Part shown: piece by piece, positions 52,057-61,249 of the stretch
Position numbering within the stretch: the first letter of the stretch is position 1
Layout: every line of letters begins with the position of its first letter
Assembly: GCA_016787265.1 (NCBI GenBank)
Contig: JAEUVF010000012.1
Location: forward strand, 244,463-308,462
Reading direction: 5' to 3'
DNA length: 64,000 nt
DNA from: Flavipsychrobacter sp.
GTDB lineage: Bacteria > Bacteroidota > Bacteroidia > Chitinophagales > Chitinophagaceae
Notes under the pieces: model-generated
What the model was told of the DNA's origin: nothing
The model's database searches: none
Seen by the model: only the letters and a program-made list of their open reading frames with translations
Position numbers and translations under genes: made by a program

Positions 52057-55000
52057 TTATCTGATAATTGTAACGTTTCCTTTTAACGCTACTACCTGTC
52101 CATTTTCGCAAATCACTTCGATAATATATACATAGGCATCTGATGCTGCCTGCTGGCCGCGGATCAAACCATTCCATCCTTCGGATGCCGCATTAGGTGC
52201 AAAGTTTTTGCGTTCAAATACCATTTCTCCCCAACGGTTAAAGATGCGCATAGATTGTATACGATCCAGACTTCTTCCTCTGGGATAGAATACATCATTC
52301 TGTCCATCATTATTCGGACTGAATGTATTCGGTATGAAATAATTCCTGTTTTCACAAATAACTCTAACCACAATATTGCTGGATGAACGACAACCATTAG
52401 CATCTACAACATTTACCCTGTAGTTGGTTGTGAATTTGGGATTCGCAACAGGTGTCGGACAGTTGGTACAACTCAACGCATCTGAAGGAGTCCAGGTATA
52501 TTGAGTTATATTATCGCTATAGGTGATGGGTAGGGTTGTTTCAAAACCAAGTGGTATTACTATTTCAGGAACATTTTGAATAGAAGGTAAAGGCCAGATG
52601 GTAACTTCTTTACTAACAGAAGCAGAGCAACCAAATGCTACGGAAGCGGTTAAATTCATGGTTGCCTGTCCACTATTGGTGTACCGTACAGTAATATCTT
52701 TTGTATTGGCATTTTGTCCATTGCCCAGGCTCCATCTGTAAATCGTTGCACTATCGGGTACAACAGTTGAACCGGATTGGCCCAATAGTTCAAACAGACA
52801 GATTTCATCCGCACCGCTGATCACCGGCTGTGGAGTTCTATATACTCGTACCGTATCAGTAAAACTATTCTCACAGCCTGTTTCAGTAGTTACAAATTGA
52901 GTAATTACATATCGACCAGGCTCTGCAAAAGAATGCTTTGGATTCAGTTCATTGAACACATTGGGTGATCCATCTCCAAAATCCCAGCGACGAAGCGTTA
53001 CACTGTCATTTCCGATACTGAAATCACTCAGGTTAACTGAACCGGTATCACAGAACTCGCGGGTATCTGTGTTAAAGGCCGGGATAACGCCTTTCACCAT
53101 GATGGTTGGTCTGCTTCCTACCGGAACTTCACAGTTCAGGCTGTCTATCAATCTCACAAAAGGACGATAAAAGTTGGGGAAGCGATAGGTATGGGTTACG
53201 AGATTAGCTTGAGATGAATCAGCAGCGCCGTCACCAAAAACAAGGTAATACTTGGTATTGGGTGGAGGAACAACATTAAAGTTTACAGTGATCTGGTTAC
53301 ACTCTTCAATCGGGTTGTAATTAAATACCAGATCCGTAAATGGGTTATAAATATTCACATGTCCTATTGCAGTATCTCTGCATCCGCCATTTCCAATTGC
53401 AATCTGACGTACCGTATAACGGCCATAAGTATTGAAAAAATTATTAGTGTTGGGTAAGGTACTGGTATTGCCATCACCGAAATCCCAATAAAGAGAATCG
53501 TAGTCTGAAGCGTGTGAGGTGAACTTGGTTTCCAAAGGCGGGCAAATGGCAGATGTATCAATCATGGTGAAATCAGCCTTGGGAGATAGTATCTGAATAT
53601 AATTCTGGCGGATCAGCGAATCCTCACATCCCTGTCCATCGCGGATAAATAATTTAACGGTATAAACGGAATCCGGTCCTGAATATTGATACAGGGGATT
53701 CTGATCAGTGGAAGTTCCTCCATCACCGAATTCCCAACGATAGGTAAGGTTGTTGCCTGATGATGAATCGCGGAAGGGGAGATCTACACCCGGACAAAAA
53801 CTTGTATGCGCAGCCGCAAATCGGGCGAAGGGTTTGGTTATATTGGCAGCCGCTGTTTTCGTAATGGTGTCTACGCATCCTATATTATCAGTAGCAGTCA
53901 GTTTAATCGAGTAAGAGCCCGGGTTACGATACACATGATTAATAGGAGTTGCTGTGTAACTTGCCGTTTCACCATCACCAAAATTAAATTGCCAGTTAAC
54001 AATGGATCCCGCAGGAGTGGACTGGTCAGTAATAGTAACCTCACTATTTACACAACCTCCGTTATTCACTACTGAAAAATTTGGAATTGCGCCCACAACC
54101 GTTACCATATCGGTTATGGTTCTAGCCAGGATACAGCCATTAATATCCTCCATGATAAGTGATACATCAAACACTCCGTTTACCGGAACCCTGGTTTGAA
54201 TAGATCTTCCACCCACAATTGCTGGCTGCCCCTCAATTACCCAGGTATAGGATTTTATGTTGGCAGCATCTGTTCCGCTTGCAGTTAAGGTGAATAATTC
54301 ATTCCGGCAAACGCTTGGTTTGCTGATGGAGAAATTATTCACTAATGGGAATAAATTTAACCGGCTCGTTCGGGTATAACTGCATATCGGGTCGGTGATG
54401 GTTAGTGTTACATTATACGTGCCATAACTGGCGTATGTTACAGTTGGGTTAACCTGTGTGGATGTTTGTCCATTTCCAAAGTCCCAGAAATAGGTTGCTG
54501 TACCATGCGTGGGATCCAGAATCGAATCATCTTCAAAAGTTATTCTCAGTCTGTTACCACAATCAAATCTAGGGGAAAAGCGTGCAATAGGAGCCATTAC
54601 ATACACCAGATTACTTCTGGTTAAAGTATCGGGACAACCATTGTTGATAGCAATTAAACGCACATTAAAGAAACCCGTATCCTGGTATCGGTAAACCGGG
54701 TTTTCCGCACCTGAACTTCCCCCGTCACCGAAATCCCAGCTCCATTCATCTGCACCAGTTGAAGTAGAGGTAAATTGAAAGGGTGTTCCTGCACAGGAGC
54801 TGTCTCTGTCAACCGTAAAATTGGCAGTTGGTTTAGTGCCAACTTTTATAGCATTAGGAATATTGATCGTTTCAATACATCCGCCCTTGGTTGTTACTCT
54901 TAATTGCAGTGTATAAGTTCCTACAGTAGTATATGTTACGCTTGGAGTAGGAGAGGTGCTGGTAACTCCATTGCCAAAATCCCATTCATAACTTGCGATG

Positions 55001-56472
55001 TCTCCAATGGTGGAAGGATCCAGTTGTGGCGTATAAGTAAAAGGAACACAACCTCCCGCAGTTCCGTTCAACAACTGTGGAGCAATTGGTGGATTAATTT
55101 TAATAAATGCAGGTTTGGTAATCGTTGAAGTACAACTGTCTGCCGTCCGGATGGTTAACCGAACATCATACTGACCAAAAGCAGTATAGGTATGGGTGGG
55201 ATTCGGATCCGTAGAGGTGGTACCATCCCCAAAGTCCCATGACCAGCTACTGGCGCCGGATGCAGTACTTTGAAAACGCACCTGATGAGGATTCCGACAG
55301 CCACTTGTATCATCCGAAGCAAAATCTACACCAGGCGGATTCGTAATGGTGATGGTTCTGGTTGTGGTTCCGTCACAATCTGCATACCGATTGGTTAAGC
55401 GTACAGTGTAGGTACCTGGTGTTGTATATAGTTTAACCGGATTGGTTTCAAAAGAAAAAGTGCCATCTCCAAAATCCCATTCAGTACTATTGGGCAAGGG
55501 ACTACTTGTGTTGGTAAAATTCAGGGGTTTATTCGGACAGGAACTGGCTGGTCCACTGAAAGTGGTTTGATTGCCAGTAATCGCAATTGACCTGGTTATA
55601 CTGTCAGAACAACCATAACTACTATTAACAACAAGCTTCACATTGTAATTACCGGTTGAATTATAACTGGTGGAAGGATTTCTGTCCGTTGATGTGCCTG
55701 AATTTCCAAATGTCCACCGATGTGTTAATGTACCCGGACCTGTCGACTGATTAATAAAGTTTACCCCGATTGGCGTATTGCAGGCGTCCAGTCGATTAAA
55801 ATCAAAATTGGGTGTTACTCCTCCAATAATTCGTATAAAACGGGTCCGGTTAGAAGTTACAACGCAGCCATTATCGGTTGTTACTGTCAGTTTCACCGTA
55901 AAAAAACCAAGTGTTGTATAGGTTTTAACTGGATTGGGATCTGATGAGGTGGTGCCATCCCCAAAATCCCAGGCATAAGAAGTGATTTGACCCTGCCCCT
56001 GTACTGCAACTCCGTTTTCAAAACGTATTACGGCTGGAATACAGGAAACAGTGGTATTGGCCCTAAAATCAATGCGGGCAGAAGGAAATACCGTTATATA
56101 ATTTGTTTTAACCACACCATCCACGCCTCTGGCGTTTCTCACTGTGAGGCGCACGGTATACACTCCAGGTTGTGAATAAGTAACGGTAGGGTTCTGCAGA
56201 TCTGATAATTGACCATTTCCAAAATCCCAGGCCCAGGAATCCGGATTATTGGTTGACTGATCAGTAAAACGCACGGATAAACTCGCGCAACCTTGCGTTA
56301 CATTGGAGGTGAAATTGGCAACAGGTGTCTGCGCCTGGACATACAGCGGACCTGCACCCAGCAGCAATAGGCAGAATAAAAGGTTACGTATCAACAAGCT
56401 GTTTTTTGTTTTTTCAGAAAGCAACTTGTTTCCAAAGGGATTCGGAATAACTACGGATATTGGATTTTTCAT
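52057..56472 (-). CDS. PKD-repeat adhesin-like protein with T9SS type B tail
   Basis: A 1471-residue secreted protein built mostly from about fifteen PKD-type repeats, each about 80-90 residues, with signatures such as WDFGDG, WDFGNG and WEFGDG and usually one Cys near the start of each. An Ig-like segment (SDALSCTNCP) follows. The C-terminus is the gliding-motility-associated type B sorting domain (NTFSPNNDGQNDVF, RIFNRWGEMVFE, VTIIR). An N-terminal signal anchor is preceded by about 25 polar residues. It is probably a long surface fibre exported by T9SS with its PorP/SprF neighbour. Confidence 0.92.
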   Translation of the reverse strand: MKNPISVVIPNPFGNKLLSEKTKNSLLIRNLLFCLLLLGAGPLYVQAQTPVANFTSNVTQGCASLSVRFTDQSTNNPDSWAWDFGNGQLSDLQNPTVTYSQPGVYTVRLTVRNARGVDGVVKTNYITVFPSARIDFRANTTVSCIPAVIRFENGVAVQGQGQITSYAWDFGDGTTSSDPNPVKTYTTLGFFTVKLTVTTDNGCVVTSNRTRFIRIIGGVTPNFDFNRLDACNTPIGVNFINQSTGPGTLTHRWTFGNSGTSTDRNPSTSYNSTGNYNVKLVVNSSYGCSDSITRSIAITGNQTTFSGPASSCPNKPLNFTNTSSPLPNSTEWDFGDGTFSFETNPVKLYTTPGTYTVRLTNRYADCDGTTTRTITITNPPGVDFASDDTSGCRNPHQVRFQSTASGASSWSWDFGDGTTSTDPNPTHTYTAFGQYDVRLTIRTADSCTSTITKPAFIKINPPIAPQLLNGTAGGCVPFTYTPQLDPSTIGDIASYEWDFGNGVTSTSPTPSVTYTTVGTYTLQLRVTTKGGCIETINIPNAIKVGTKPTANFTVDRDSSCAGTPFQFTSTSTGADEWSWDFGDGGSSGAENPVYRYQDTGFFNVRLIAINNGCPDTLTRSNLVYVMAPIARFSPRFDCGNRLRITFEDDSILDPTHGTATYFWDFGNGQTSTQVNPTVTYASYGTYNVTLTITDPICSYTRTSRLNLFPLVNNFSISKPSVCRNELFTLTASGTDAANIKSYTWVIEGQPAIVGGRSIQTRVPVNGVFDVSLIMEDINGCILARTITDMVTVVGAIPNFSVVNNGGCVNSEVTITDQSTPAGSIVNWQFNFGDGETASYTATPINHVYRNPGSYSIKLTATDNIGCVDTITKTAAANITKPFARFAAAHTSFCPGVDLPFRDSSSGNNLTYRWEFGDGGTSTDQNPLYQYSGPDSVYTVKLFIRDGQGCEDSLIRQNYIQILSPKADFTMIDTSAICPPLETKFTSHASDYDSLYWDFGDGNTSTLPNTNNFFNTYGRYTVRQIAIGNGGCRDTAIGHVNIYNPFTDLVFNYNPIEECNQITVNFNVVPPPNTKYYLVFGDGAADSSQANLVTHTYRFPNFYRPFVRLIDSLNCEVPVGSRPTIMVKGVIPAFNTDTREFCDTGSVNLSDFSIGNDSVTLRRWDFGDGSPNVFNELNPKHSFAEPGRYVITQFVTTETGCENSFTDTVRVYRTPQPVISGADEICLFELLGQSGSTVVPDSATIYRWSLGNGQNANTKDITVRYTNSGQATMNLTASVAFGCSASVSKEVTIWPLPSIQNVPEIVIPLGFETTLPITYSDNITQYTWTPSDALSCTNCPTPVANPKFTTNYRVNVVDANGCRSSSNIVVRVICENRNYFIPNTFSPNNDGQNDVFYPRGRSLDRIQSMRIFNRWGEMVFERKNFAPNAASEGWNGLIRGQQAASDAYVYIIEVICENGQVVALKGNVTIIR

Positions 56473-56476
56473 GGTT

Positions 56477-56884
56477 CTACTTCTTCTTCAGATGCAACAG
56501 ATGTTTAATTCCCTGGACCGTTGTCTCTGCTTTTACATAGTCCCATGTGTTATTGGTAATTTTCCAGGAAGCATTCAGCTTAGAAACCGGTTCTGATGCA
56601 GCCGGAAAATTAGTGATGATCGAAAGTGTATTGACATCTCCAATCCAGGTTCCTTTGTCCTCCGTTTCAGGTGTGAAACCACTGACTTTGCCATCACGGT
56701 AAAACTGAAAAGTATAAGGAGAAAAGGAACTGGAAATATCAGTATTTCCTTCTTTAAACGAATATATATACCACTGGCCATTGGTCATAGCATCCAGGAT
56801 AATATCTTCTTTCTTTTCCTCTATGGCTTTGGAACAAGCCCCTAACAGGCATACCATGATGCTTATCCAGACCAGTTTTTTCAT
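56477..56884 (-). CDS. Lipocalin-like lipoprotein
   Basis: A 135-residue lipoprotein: LLGAC lipobox with Cys near residue 17, then a small beta-barrel pattern (GQWYIYSF, YTFQFYRDGKVSG, GTWIGD) typical of the lipocalin-like domains common in Bacteroidota. The ligand is unknown. Its start overlaps the stop of the M32 carboxypeptidase gene by four bases, so they are co-transcribed; it ends four bases before the PKD protein gene. Confidence 0.82.
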   Translation of the reverse strand: MKKLVWISIMVCLLGACSKAIEEKKEDIILDAMTNGQWYIYSFKEGNTDISSSFSPYTFQFYRDGKVSGFTPETEDKGTWIGDVNTLSIITNFPAASEPVSKLNASWKITNNTWDYVKAETTVQGIKHLLHLKKK

Positions 56885-58413
56885 AGTACTTTACCCTCTT
56901 GTTTATATGCATAGATGAAACGGTATTTGTCCCTGGCATATTGCATAAAATCTGCAGGATCTAACCCTTTTCCAGTAACCCGTTTACATAATTCTTCACT
57001 CGTATATTTTCTTCCGTGAATGTATATGCGAACTGATAACCAATCCTTTATTGTGTCGAACTGCCCCTCTTGTAGAAATTTTTCGAATTCTGGGAGCCCG
57101 TTTTGAATGCATCCTGAAATTTGAGCGGCATACAGGCTGCCAAGGCTATAGGTAGGAAAATACCCAAAACTGCCATGACTCCAATGCACATCCTGCAGGC
57201 AACCCCTCGCATCATCCGGCACCTCAATTCCCAGGTATTGTGCATATTTTGTATTCCAGACGGATGGCAGATCTGTTACTTCAAGGCTTCCCTCAATCAA
57301 TGCCTTTTCTAATTCATACCGTATGATTATATGTAAATGATAAGTGAGTTCATCCGCTTCCGTTCTGATCAGGGAGGGTTGTACCTTGTTGATGGCCCGA
57401 TACAATTCTTCCGGTGTATGGCCGTTTAACTGGCCAGGGAAATAAGATTGCAGTACAGGTAAAAAATACCGGCACCAGGCCAGGCTTCGCCCTATATTAT
57501 TTTCCCATAACCTGCTCTGCGATTCGTGAATGCCAAGACTTGCCGCCTCACCTAATGGAAGGCCATATTGTTCTTTGGGCAACCCCTGCTCATAAAGAGC
57601 ATGTCCCAGTTCGTGAATCGTACTCCAGGTCATGTAACTGATATCATCCTCCTTTATCCGGGTAGTAATGCGCACATCTTCAGCGCTGAAATTGACGGTA
57701 AAGGGATGTGCTGCCTTATCCTGCCTTCCATGTTGAAAATCATACCCCATTTTTTTGAGCATATCCATACTGAATGCCCATTGCTGATCTTCCGGATACT
57801 GCTTTAACAAAAGGCTGTCATCCACTTGCGGATGTTCCCTGATTGCAGTGAGTAGTTCCGCTAGTTGAGGTTTTAGTATGCTGAATAACTGATCCAGTTG
57901 TGCACTGGTGCAACCCCGTTCATATTGATTTAACAACGCATCATAGGGATGAACTTTATATCCTAAATAGTCCGCCTCTTTTCTCTTTAGCGCTGTGAGT
58001 TTTTTTAACCAGGGACTGAAAATCGAAAACCGGTTCTGATGCCTTGCATCCGCCCAGTGATTGAAGGCTTGTGATACGGTTTCACTGAGTTCGCGTACAA
58101 ATGCGGCCGGCAGTCTTACCTGCTGGTTATAATCATAGTTACTTAACTCCAGGTTGGATCGTTGCTCGTCAGTTAAATCTGTGCGCTCCAATAAGGCCTT
58201 GAGTAACTCACCTACTGATGCATCTGTAAATTTTGTGTGTGCTAATTCGGATAATGTTGCAATCTGCCTGGATCGTGTAGCCAAACTTCCAGCCGGCATG
58301 TAGGTTTCCTGATCCCACTGGAGCAATGCAGTAGCATACCGGATGTCCGCAATTTCCTGTAAGCAGTTTTTGTACTTTTCGTACAAGGATGAGGTAGTCA
58401 ACAGTTGGTCCAT
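56881..58413 (-). CDS. Carboxypeptidase M32 (Taq-type)
   Basis: A 510-residue zinc carboxypeptidase of family M32 that removes C-terminal residues from peptides in the cytosol. The HExxH site is in IHELGHALYEQG, the third ligand region HESQSRLWEN follows, and the usual C-terminal YALGS-like block appears as YSLGSLYAAQI. Length matches Thermus and Pyrococcus enzymes. The lipoprotein gene overlaps its stop by four bases, so peptide breakdown may be tied to envelope genes. A moderate hairpin with a T-run lies upstream of its start. Confidence 0.93.
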   Translation of the reverse strand: MDQLLTTSSLYEKYKNCLQEIADIRYATALLQWDQETYMPAGSLATRSRQIATLSELAHTKFTDASVGELLKALLERTDLTDEQRSNLELSNYDYNQQVRLPAAFVRELSETVSQAFNHWADARHQNRFSIFSPWLKKLTALKRKEADYLGYKVHPYDALLNQYERGCTSAQLDQLFSILKPQLAELLTAIREHPQVDDSLLLKQYPEDQQWAFSMDMLKKMGYDFQHGRQDKAAHPFTVNFSAEDVRITTRIKEDDISYMTWSTIHELGHALYEQGLPKEQYGLPLGEAASLGIHESQSRLWENNIGRSLAWCRYFLPVLQSYFPGQLNGHTPEELYRAINKVQPSLIRTEADELTYHLHIIIRYELEKALIEGSLEVTDLPSVWNTKYAQYLGIEVPDDARGCLQDVHWSHGSFGYFPTYSLGSLYAAQISGCIQNGLPEFEKFLQEGQFDTIKDWLSVRIYIHGRKYTSEELCKRVTGKGLDPADFMQYARDKYRFIYAYKQEGKVL

Positions 58414-58440
58414 AGGCAGGAATTCTGCTGCAATCTAAGG

Positions 58441-58474
58441 AAAAACCGCCACCCGGTTGGTCAGGCAGCGGTTT
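58441..58474 (-). terminator. Hairpin with T-run after the DinB-like gene
   Basis: AAACCGC and GCGGTTT pair across a long loop and run into Ts on the minus strand, about 27 bases past the DinB-like stop. Confidence 0.5.
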
Positions 58475-58500
58475 GAATCTAAAGCAGGACAAAAAACGAG

Positions 58501-59109
58501 CTATTTGGGGAAGTTTGCATTCGCTTTTACTTCCTGCATCTGAAGAGTATGTCTTTTGGAATGAGCAGACAACATCAGCAAGCCCTGGTAAGTATCAATG
58601 GTTCCGAAGGCAGGATGTTGTATGAAATGATTTCGCAGATCATCCTTTGTGGTTTTCGCATATTCCAGGGTTTTTGCTCTTGCTTCCTGGTATGTTTTCA
58701 ACAAAGCAGCCGCATTTTGCTGGCTTCCTTTTGGTTGTAACATTTCCGGTGCATTGAATTTTTGACTGCGATCGGGCGTTTTCTCCAGCAGATCTGCATC
58801 GCTCACTTTTACTTCAGAACGTTTGGATGGATCAGCCGGGGTTTGTAAGGACTGCTGTACCCAGCCCAAAAGTGCCGATTCGGATAATGTAATATGCTCC
58901 AGGCATTCGAGTACAGTCCATTTCCCTTCAGCAGCTCTGTAATTAAATTGTTCTTCACTGAGTCCTTCTACCGTTTTAAGCAGCAAGTCGCGGGTGCTTT
59001 CAAGTTGTGCAACCAATTGTGCACGATCCGCATCGGATATGGGGTCTGGGGCAATTGGTGTAAAACTAAATAAGGTTACAAGTGCCAGCAGGCAGCTAAG
59101 CTTTTTCAT
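58501..59109 (-). CDS. Secreted DinB-family protein
   Basis: A 202-residue four-helix DinB-like metal-binding protein, unusual in having a signal peptide (LLALVTLFSFTPIAP). The likely metal residues are in LECLEHITLSE and the C-terminal SAHSKRHTLQM, with His residues at the conserved positions. Some relatives act in bacillithiol-dependent transfer or stress; no function can be assigned here. It is divergent from the Nif3 gene over an 83-base gap. Confidence 0.85.
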   Translation of the reverse strand: MKKLSCLLALVTLFSFTPIAPDPISDADRAQLVAQLESTRDLLLKTVEGLSEEQFNYRAAEGKWTVLECLEHITLSESALLGWVQQSLQTPADPSKRSEVKVSDADLLEKTPDRSQKFNAPEMLQPKGSQQNAAALLKTYQEARAKTLEYAKTTKDDLRNHFIQHPAFGTIDTYQGLLMLSAHSKRHTLQMQEVKANANFPK

Positions 59110-59180
59110 GTTGCAATAAGTTTAATGGTTATAAAGAGGGACGGGATAAATCTGCAACAAATATTGAGCCACAGGCAGTA

Positions 59181-59188
59181 TATCTTTG
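59181..59188 (+). promoter_or_regulatory. TAnnTTTG -7 box four bases before the Nif3 ATG
   Basis: TATCTTTG matches the Bacteroidota -7 consensus with only GTAT between it and the ATG at 59193. This would give a leaderless transcript. No -33 box is visible. Confidence 0.5.
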
Positions 59189-59192
59189 GTAT

Positions 59193-60290
59193 ATGAAAAT
59201 TGCCACTATACTGGAGGTGCTGGAAAAGATTGCACCTCTGCAATTGCAGGAGTCCTATGACAATGCCGGACTGATTACCGGAAACCGCGACTGGGATTGC
59301 ACCGGGATCACTATTTCCCTGGATGCTACTGAAGAAGTTGTGCTGGAAGCTGCGACACAAGGTCATAACCTGGTGGTTGCGCATCACCCTATTGTATTTT
59401 CCGGGTTGAAGAAAATCACCGGAAATGGCTATGTGGAAAAAACCATCATCACTGCTATCAAGAAGGATATCGCGATTTATGCCATCCACACCAACCTGGA
59501 TAATGTGATCGATGGCGTGAATGGAAAAATTGCAGATCTACTGAAATTGAACAACCGGAAACCCTTGCAGCCCAAGCGAGATTTGCTGAAGAAGCTAGTA
59601 ACGTTTGTCCCGGTAGCACAGGCCGATCAGGTAGCAACTGCACTTTTTGAGGCAGGTGCCGGAACCATTGGCCAATACAGCGAATGTGGATTCCAGGTGG
59701 AGGGTGTGGGCAGTTTTAAGGCAGGGGAAGCCGCAAATCCCTATGTGGGTCAACGGGGATCCCGGCACTATGAAAAAGAGTCGCGGGTGGAGGTGATTTA
59801 CCCGGAACTGCAGGAATCCCGGGTGCTGGAAGCCTTGCTGGCGAACCACCCGTATGAGGAAGTGGCCTATGATCTGTATAATCTTAGCAACAATCACCCG
59901 GGTATTGGATCGGGACTGGTAGGGGAGTTGGAGGAAAAGATGCCTGTCCGGTCCTTTCTGGAGCAGCTGAAGCAGGTTTTCCAGGTTCCGGTGATTCGGC
60001 ACAGTCCGCTTGTAAAGGAGTGGGTTAAACGGATAGCTGTTTGTGGTGGAGCAGGTAGTTTCCTGATTAACAGCGCTTTACGAAATAAGGCTGACATCTA
60101 TATCACAGGAGACATGAAATATCATGAGTTTTTTGAGGCGAATGGCCGGCTGGTGATTGCGGATATCGGGCATTTCGAGAGTGAGCAATACACGGTTGAT
60201 CTGCTCTATGATATTTTGGCCAAAAAATTTCCTACCTTTGCCGTCTTCAAAACGGGGGTGAAAACCAACCCGGTGAATTATTATAGTTAA
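59193..60290 (+). CDS. Nif3-like dinuclear metal centre protein
   Basis: A 365-residue member of the Nif3/YqfO family, a hexameric dinuclear metal protein linked to GTP cyclohydrolase I type 2-like folds. The metal residues appear in VAHHPIVFSGLKK, HTNLDN and the C-terminal GDMKYHEFFEA and DIGHFESEQ. The middle insert (about 125-235) is the extra CutA-like domain of long family members. The biochemical role is not settled. The zinc-ribbon gene follows 14 bases later, a common arrangement in Bacteroidota. Confidence 0.93.
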   Translation: MKIATILEVLEKIAPLQLQESYDNAGLITGNRDWDCTGITISLDATEEVVLEAATQGHNLVVAHHPIVFSGLKKITGNGYVEKTIITAIKKDIAIYAIHTNLDNVIDGVNGKIADLLKLNNRKPLQPKRDLLKKLVTFVPVAQADQVATALFEAGAGTIGQYSECGFQVEGVGSFKAGEAANPYVGQRGSRHYEKESRVEVIYPELQESRVLEALLANHPYEEVAYDLYNLSNNHPGIGSGLVGELEEKMPVRSFLEQLKQVFQVPVIRHSPLVKEWVKRIAVCGGAGSFLINSALRNKADIYITGDMKYHEFFEANGRLVIADIGHFESEQYTVDLLYDILAKKFPTFAVFKTGVKTNPVNYYS

Positions 60291-60304
60291 TTCTAAACAC
60301 TAAT

Positions 60305-61060
60305 ATGGCAACTGTCAAAGACTTTTCGGTTGAAGAAAAACTGGTTTCTCTCATAAGCTTGCAGAAGATCGAATCCAAAATCGATGAATTTCAGATCCTG
60401 AAAGGAGAATTGCCGATTGAGGTGAGTGATCTGGAAGATGAGATTCAGGGATTACACGCCCGTCAGACTCGTATCGAGGAAGAGATCAATGGCATCAATG
60501 AGTTCATCAACCAGAAAAAAGAAGCCATTAAGGAAGCGGAAGCGCTGATCAAGAAGTACGAAAAGCAAAGTACCAATGTTAAGAACAGTCGCGAGTTCGA
60601 GGCCATCACCAAAGAGATTGAGATGCAGCAGCTGGAAGTTAAACTGGCTGAAAAGCATATCAAAGATGCGAATGAAGAGATCTCTGATAAAGTAGTGGGT
60701 CTGGACAAAGCGAAGAAAGCGATCGCAACCAAGGAAGGGGTGTTGAAGCACAAGAAAGATGAGCTGGAAAAGATCATCGCTACTACTGAAGAAGAAGAAA
60801 AGCATTTCAATAAAATGGCATCTGAAGCCCGCGATAAAGTAGAGCCTCGCCTGCTGTTATCGTATGACCGTATCCGTGGTAACTACCGCAACGGTCTGGC
60901 TGTAGTGCCTGTTCTGCGTGATGCCTGTGGTGGTTGCTTTAATGCGATTCCTCCTCAGCGTCAGAGTGAAATCAAGCAGCGTAAAAAAATTATCGTGTGT
61001 GAGAACTGTGGTCGGATCCTCGTAGACAATGAGCTGAACGACGGAGTGGAGGTGAAGTGA
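60305..61060 (+). CDS. Zinc-ribbon coiled-coil protein (C4-type)
   Basis: A 251-residue cytosolic protein. Residues about 20-175 form a long antiparallel coiled coil rich in Lys and Glu, and the C-terminus has a C4 zinc ribbon (CGGCFN and CENCGR, about 203-240). Families of this type have been linked to RNA or nucleic-acid binding and sit next to Nif3 genes. It is probably co-transcribed with Nif3. A heptanucleotide repeat begins at its stop codon, followed by a strong terminator. Confidence 0.9.
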   Translation: MATVKDFSVEEKLVSLISLQKIESKIDEFQILKGELPIEVSDLEDEIQGLHARQTRIEEEINGINEFINQKKEAIKEAEALIKKYEKQSTNVKNSREFEAITKEIEMQQLEVKLAEKHIKDANEEISDKVVGLDKAKKAIATKEGVLKHKKDELEKIIATTEEEEKHFNKMASEARDKVEPRLLLSYDRIRGNYRNGLAVVPVLRDACGGCFNAIPPQRQSEIKQRKKIIVCENCGRILVDNELNDGVEVK

Positions 61061-61085
61061 GACTTCAGACGTGAGACGTGAGATG
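61058..61085. repeat. Heptanucleotide repeat beginning at a stop codon
   Basis: Four 7-base units, TGAGACT, TCAGACG, TGAGACG and TGAGATG; the first three bases are the stop of the zinc-ribbon gene. The array matches the one at 49950-49977 in unit length, sequence and position at a gene end. Confidence 0.75.
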
Positions 61086-61091
61086 AGATTG

Positions 61092-61117
61092 GGCCCGCAG
61101 GTTGCGGGCCTTTTTTT
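61092..61117 (+). terminator. Rho-independent terminator
   Basis: GGCCCGC and GCGGGCC pair perfectly across a five-base loop, followed by seven Ts. It ends the Nif3 and zinc-ribbon unit. Confidence 0.93.
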
Positions 61118-61127
61118 GCACCCTTCT

Positions 61128-61170
61128 CCACCCGACCGGTGGCACCGGTCGGGTGGCACCGGTCGGGTGG
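61128..61170. repeat. 14-base GC-rich unit, one inverted and two direct copies
   Basis: CCACCCGACCGGTG at 61128-61141 is inverted relative to CACCGGTCGGGTGG at 61143-61156 and at 61157-61170. The sequence is far more GC-rich than its surroundings and can fold into a strong hairpin in two ways. It resembles a REP-type element. Confidence 0.75.
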
Positions 61171-61249
61171 AGACGTTTTTTGACGGAATTTTTAAAGGGC
61201 GATTGAAGCGGCGGCAACTATTCCCTAAATTGCCGGCATATTTGAGTGT

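Noticed and set aside
60452..60810. Two overlapping minus-strand open frames opposite the zinc-ribbon gene
   Set aside because: They arise from the Lys/Glu-rich coiled-coil codons on the other strand and lack any motif.
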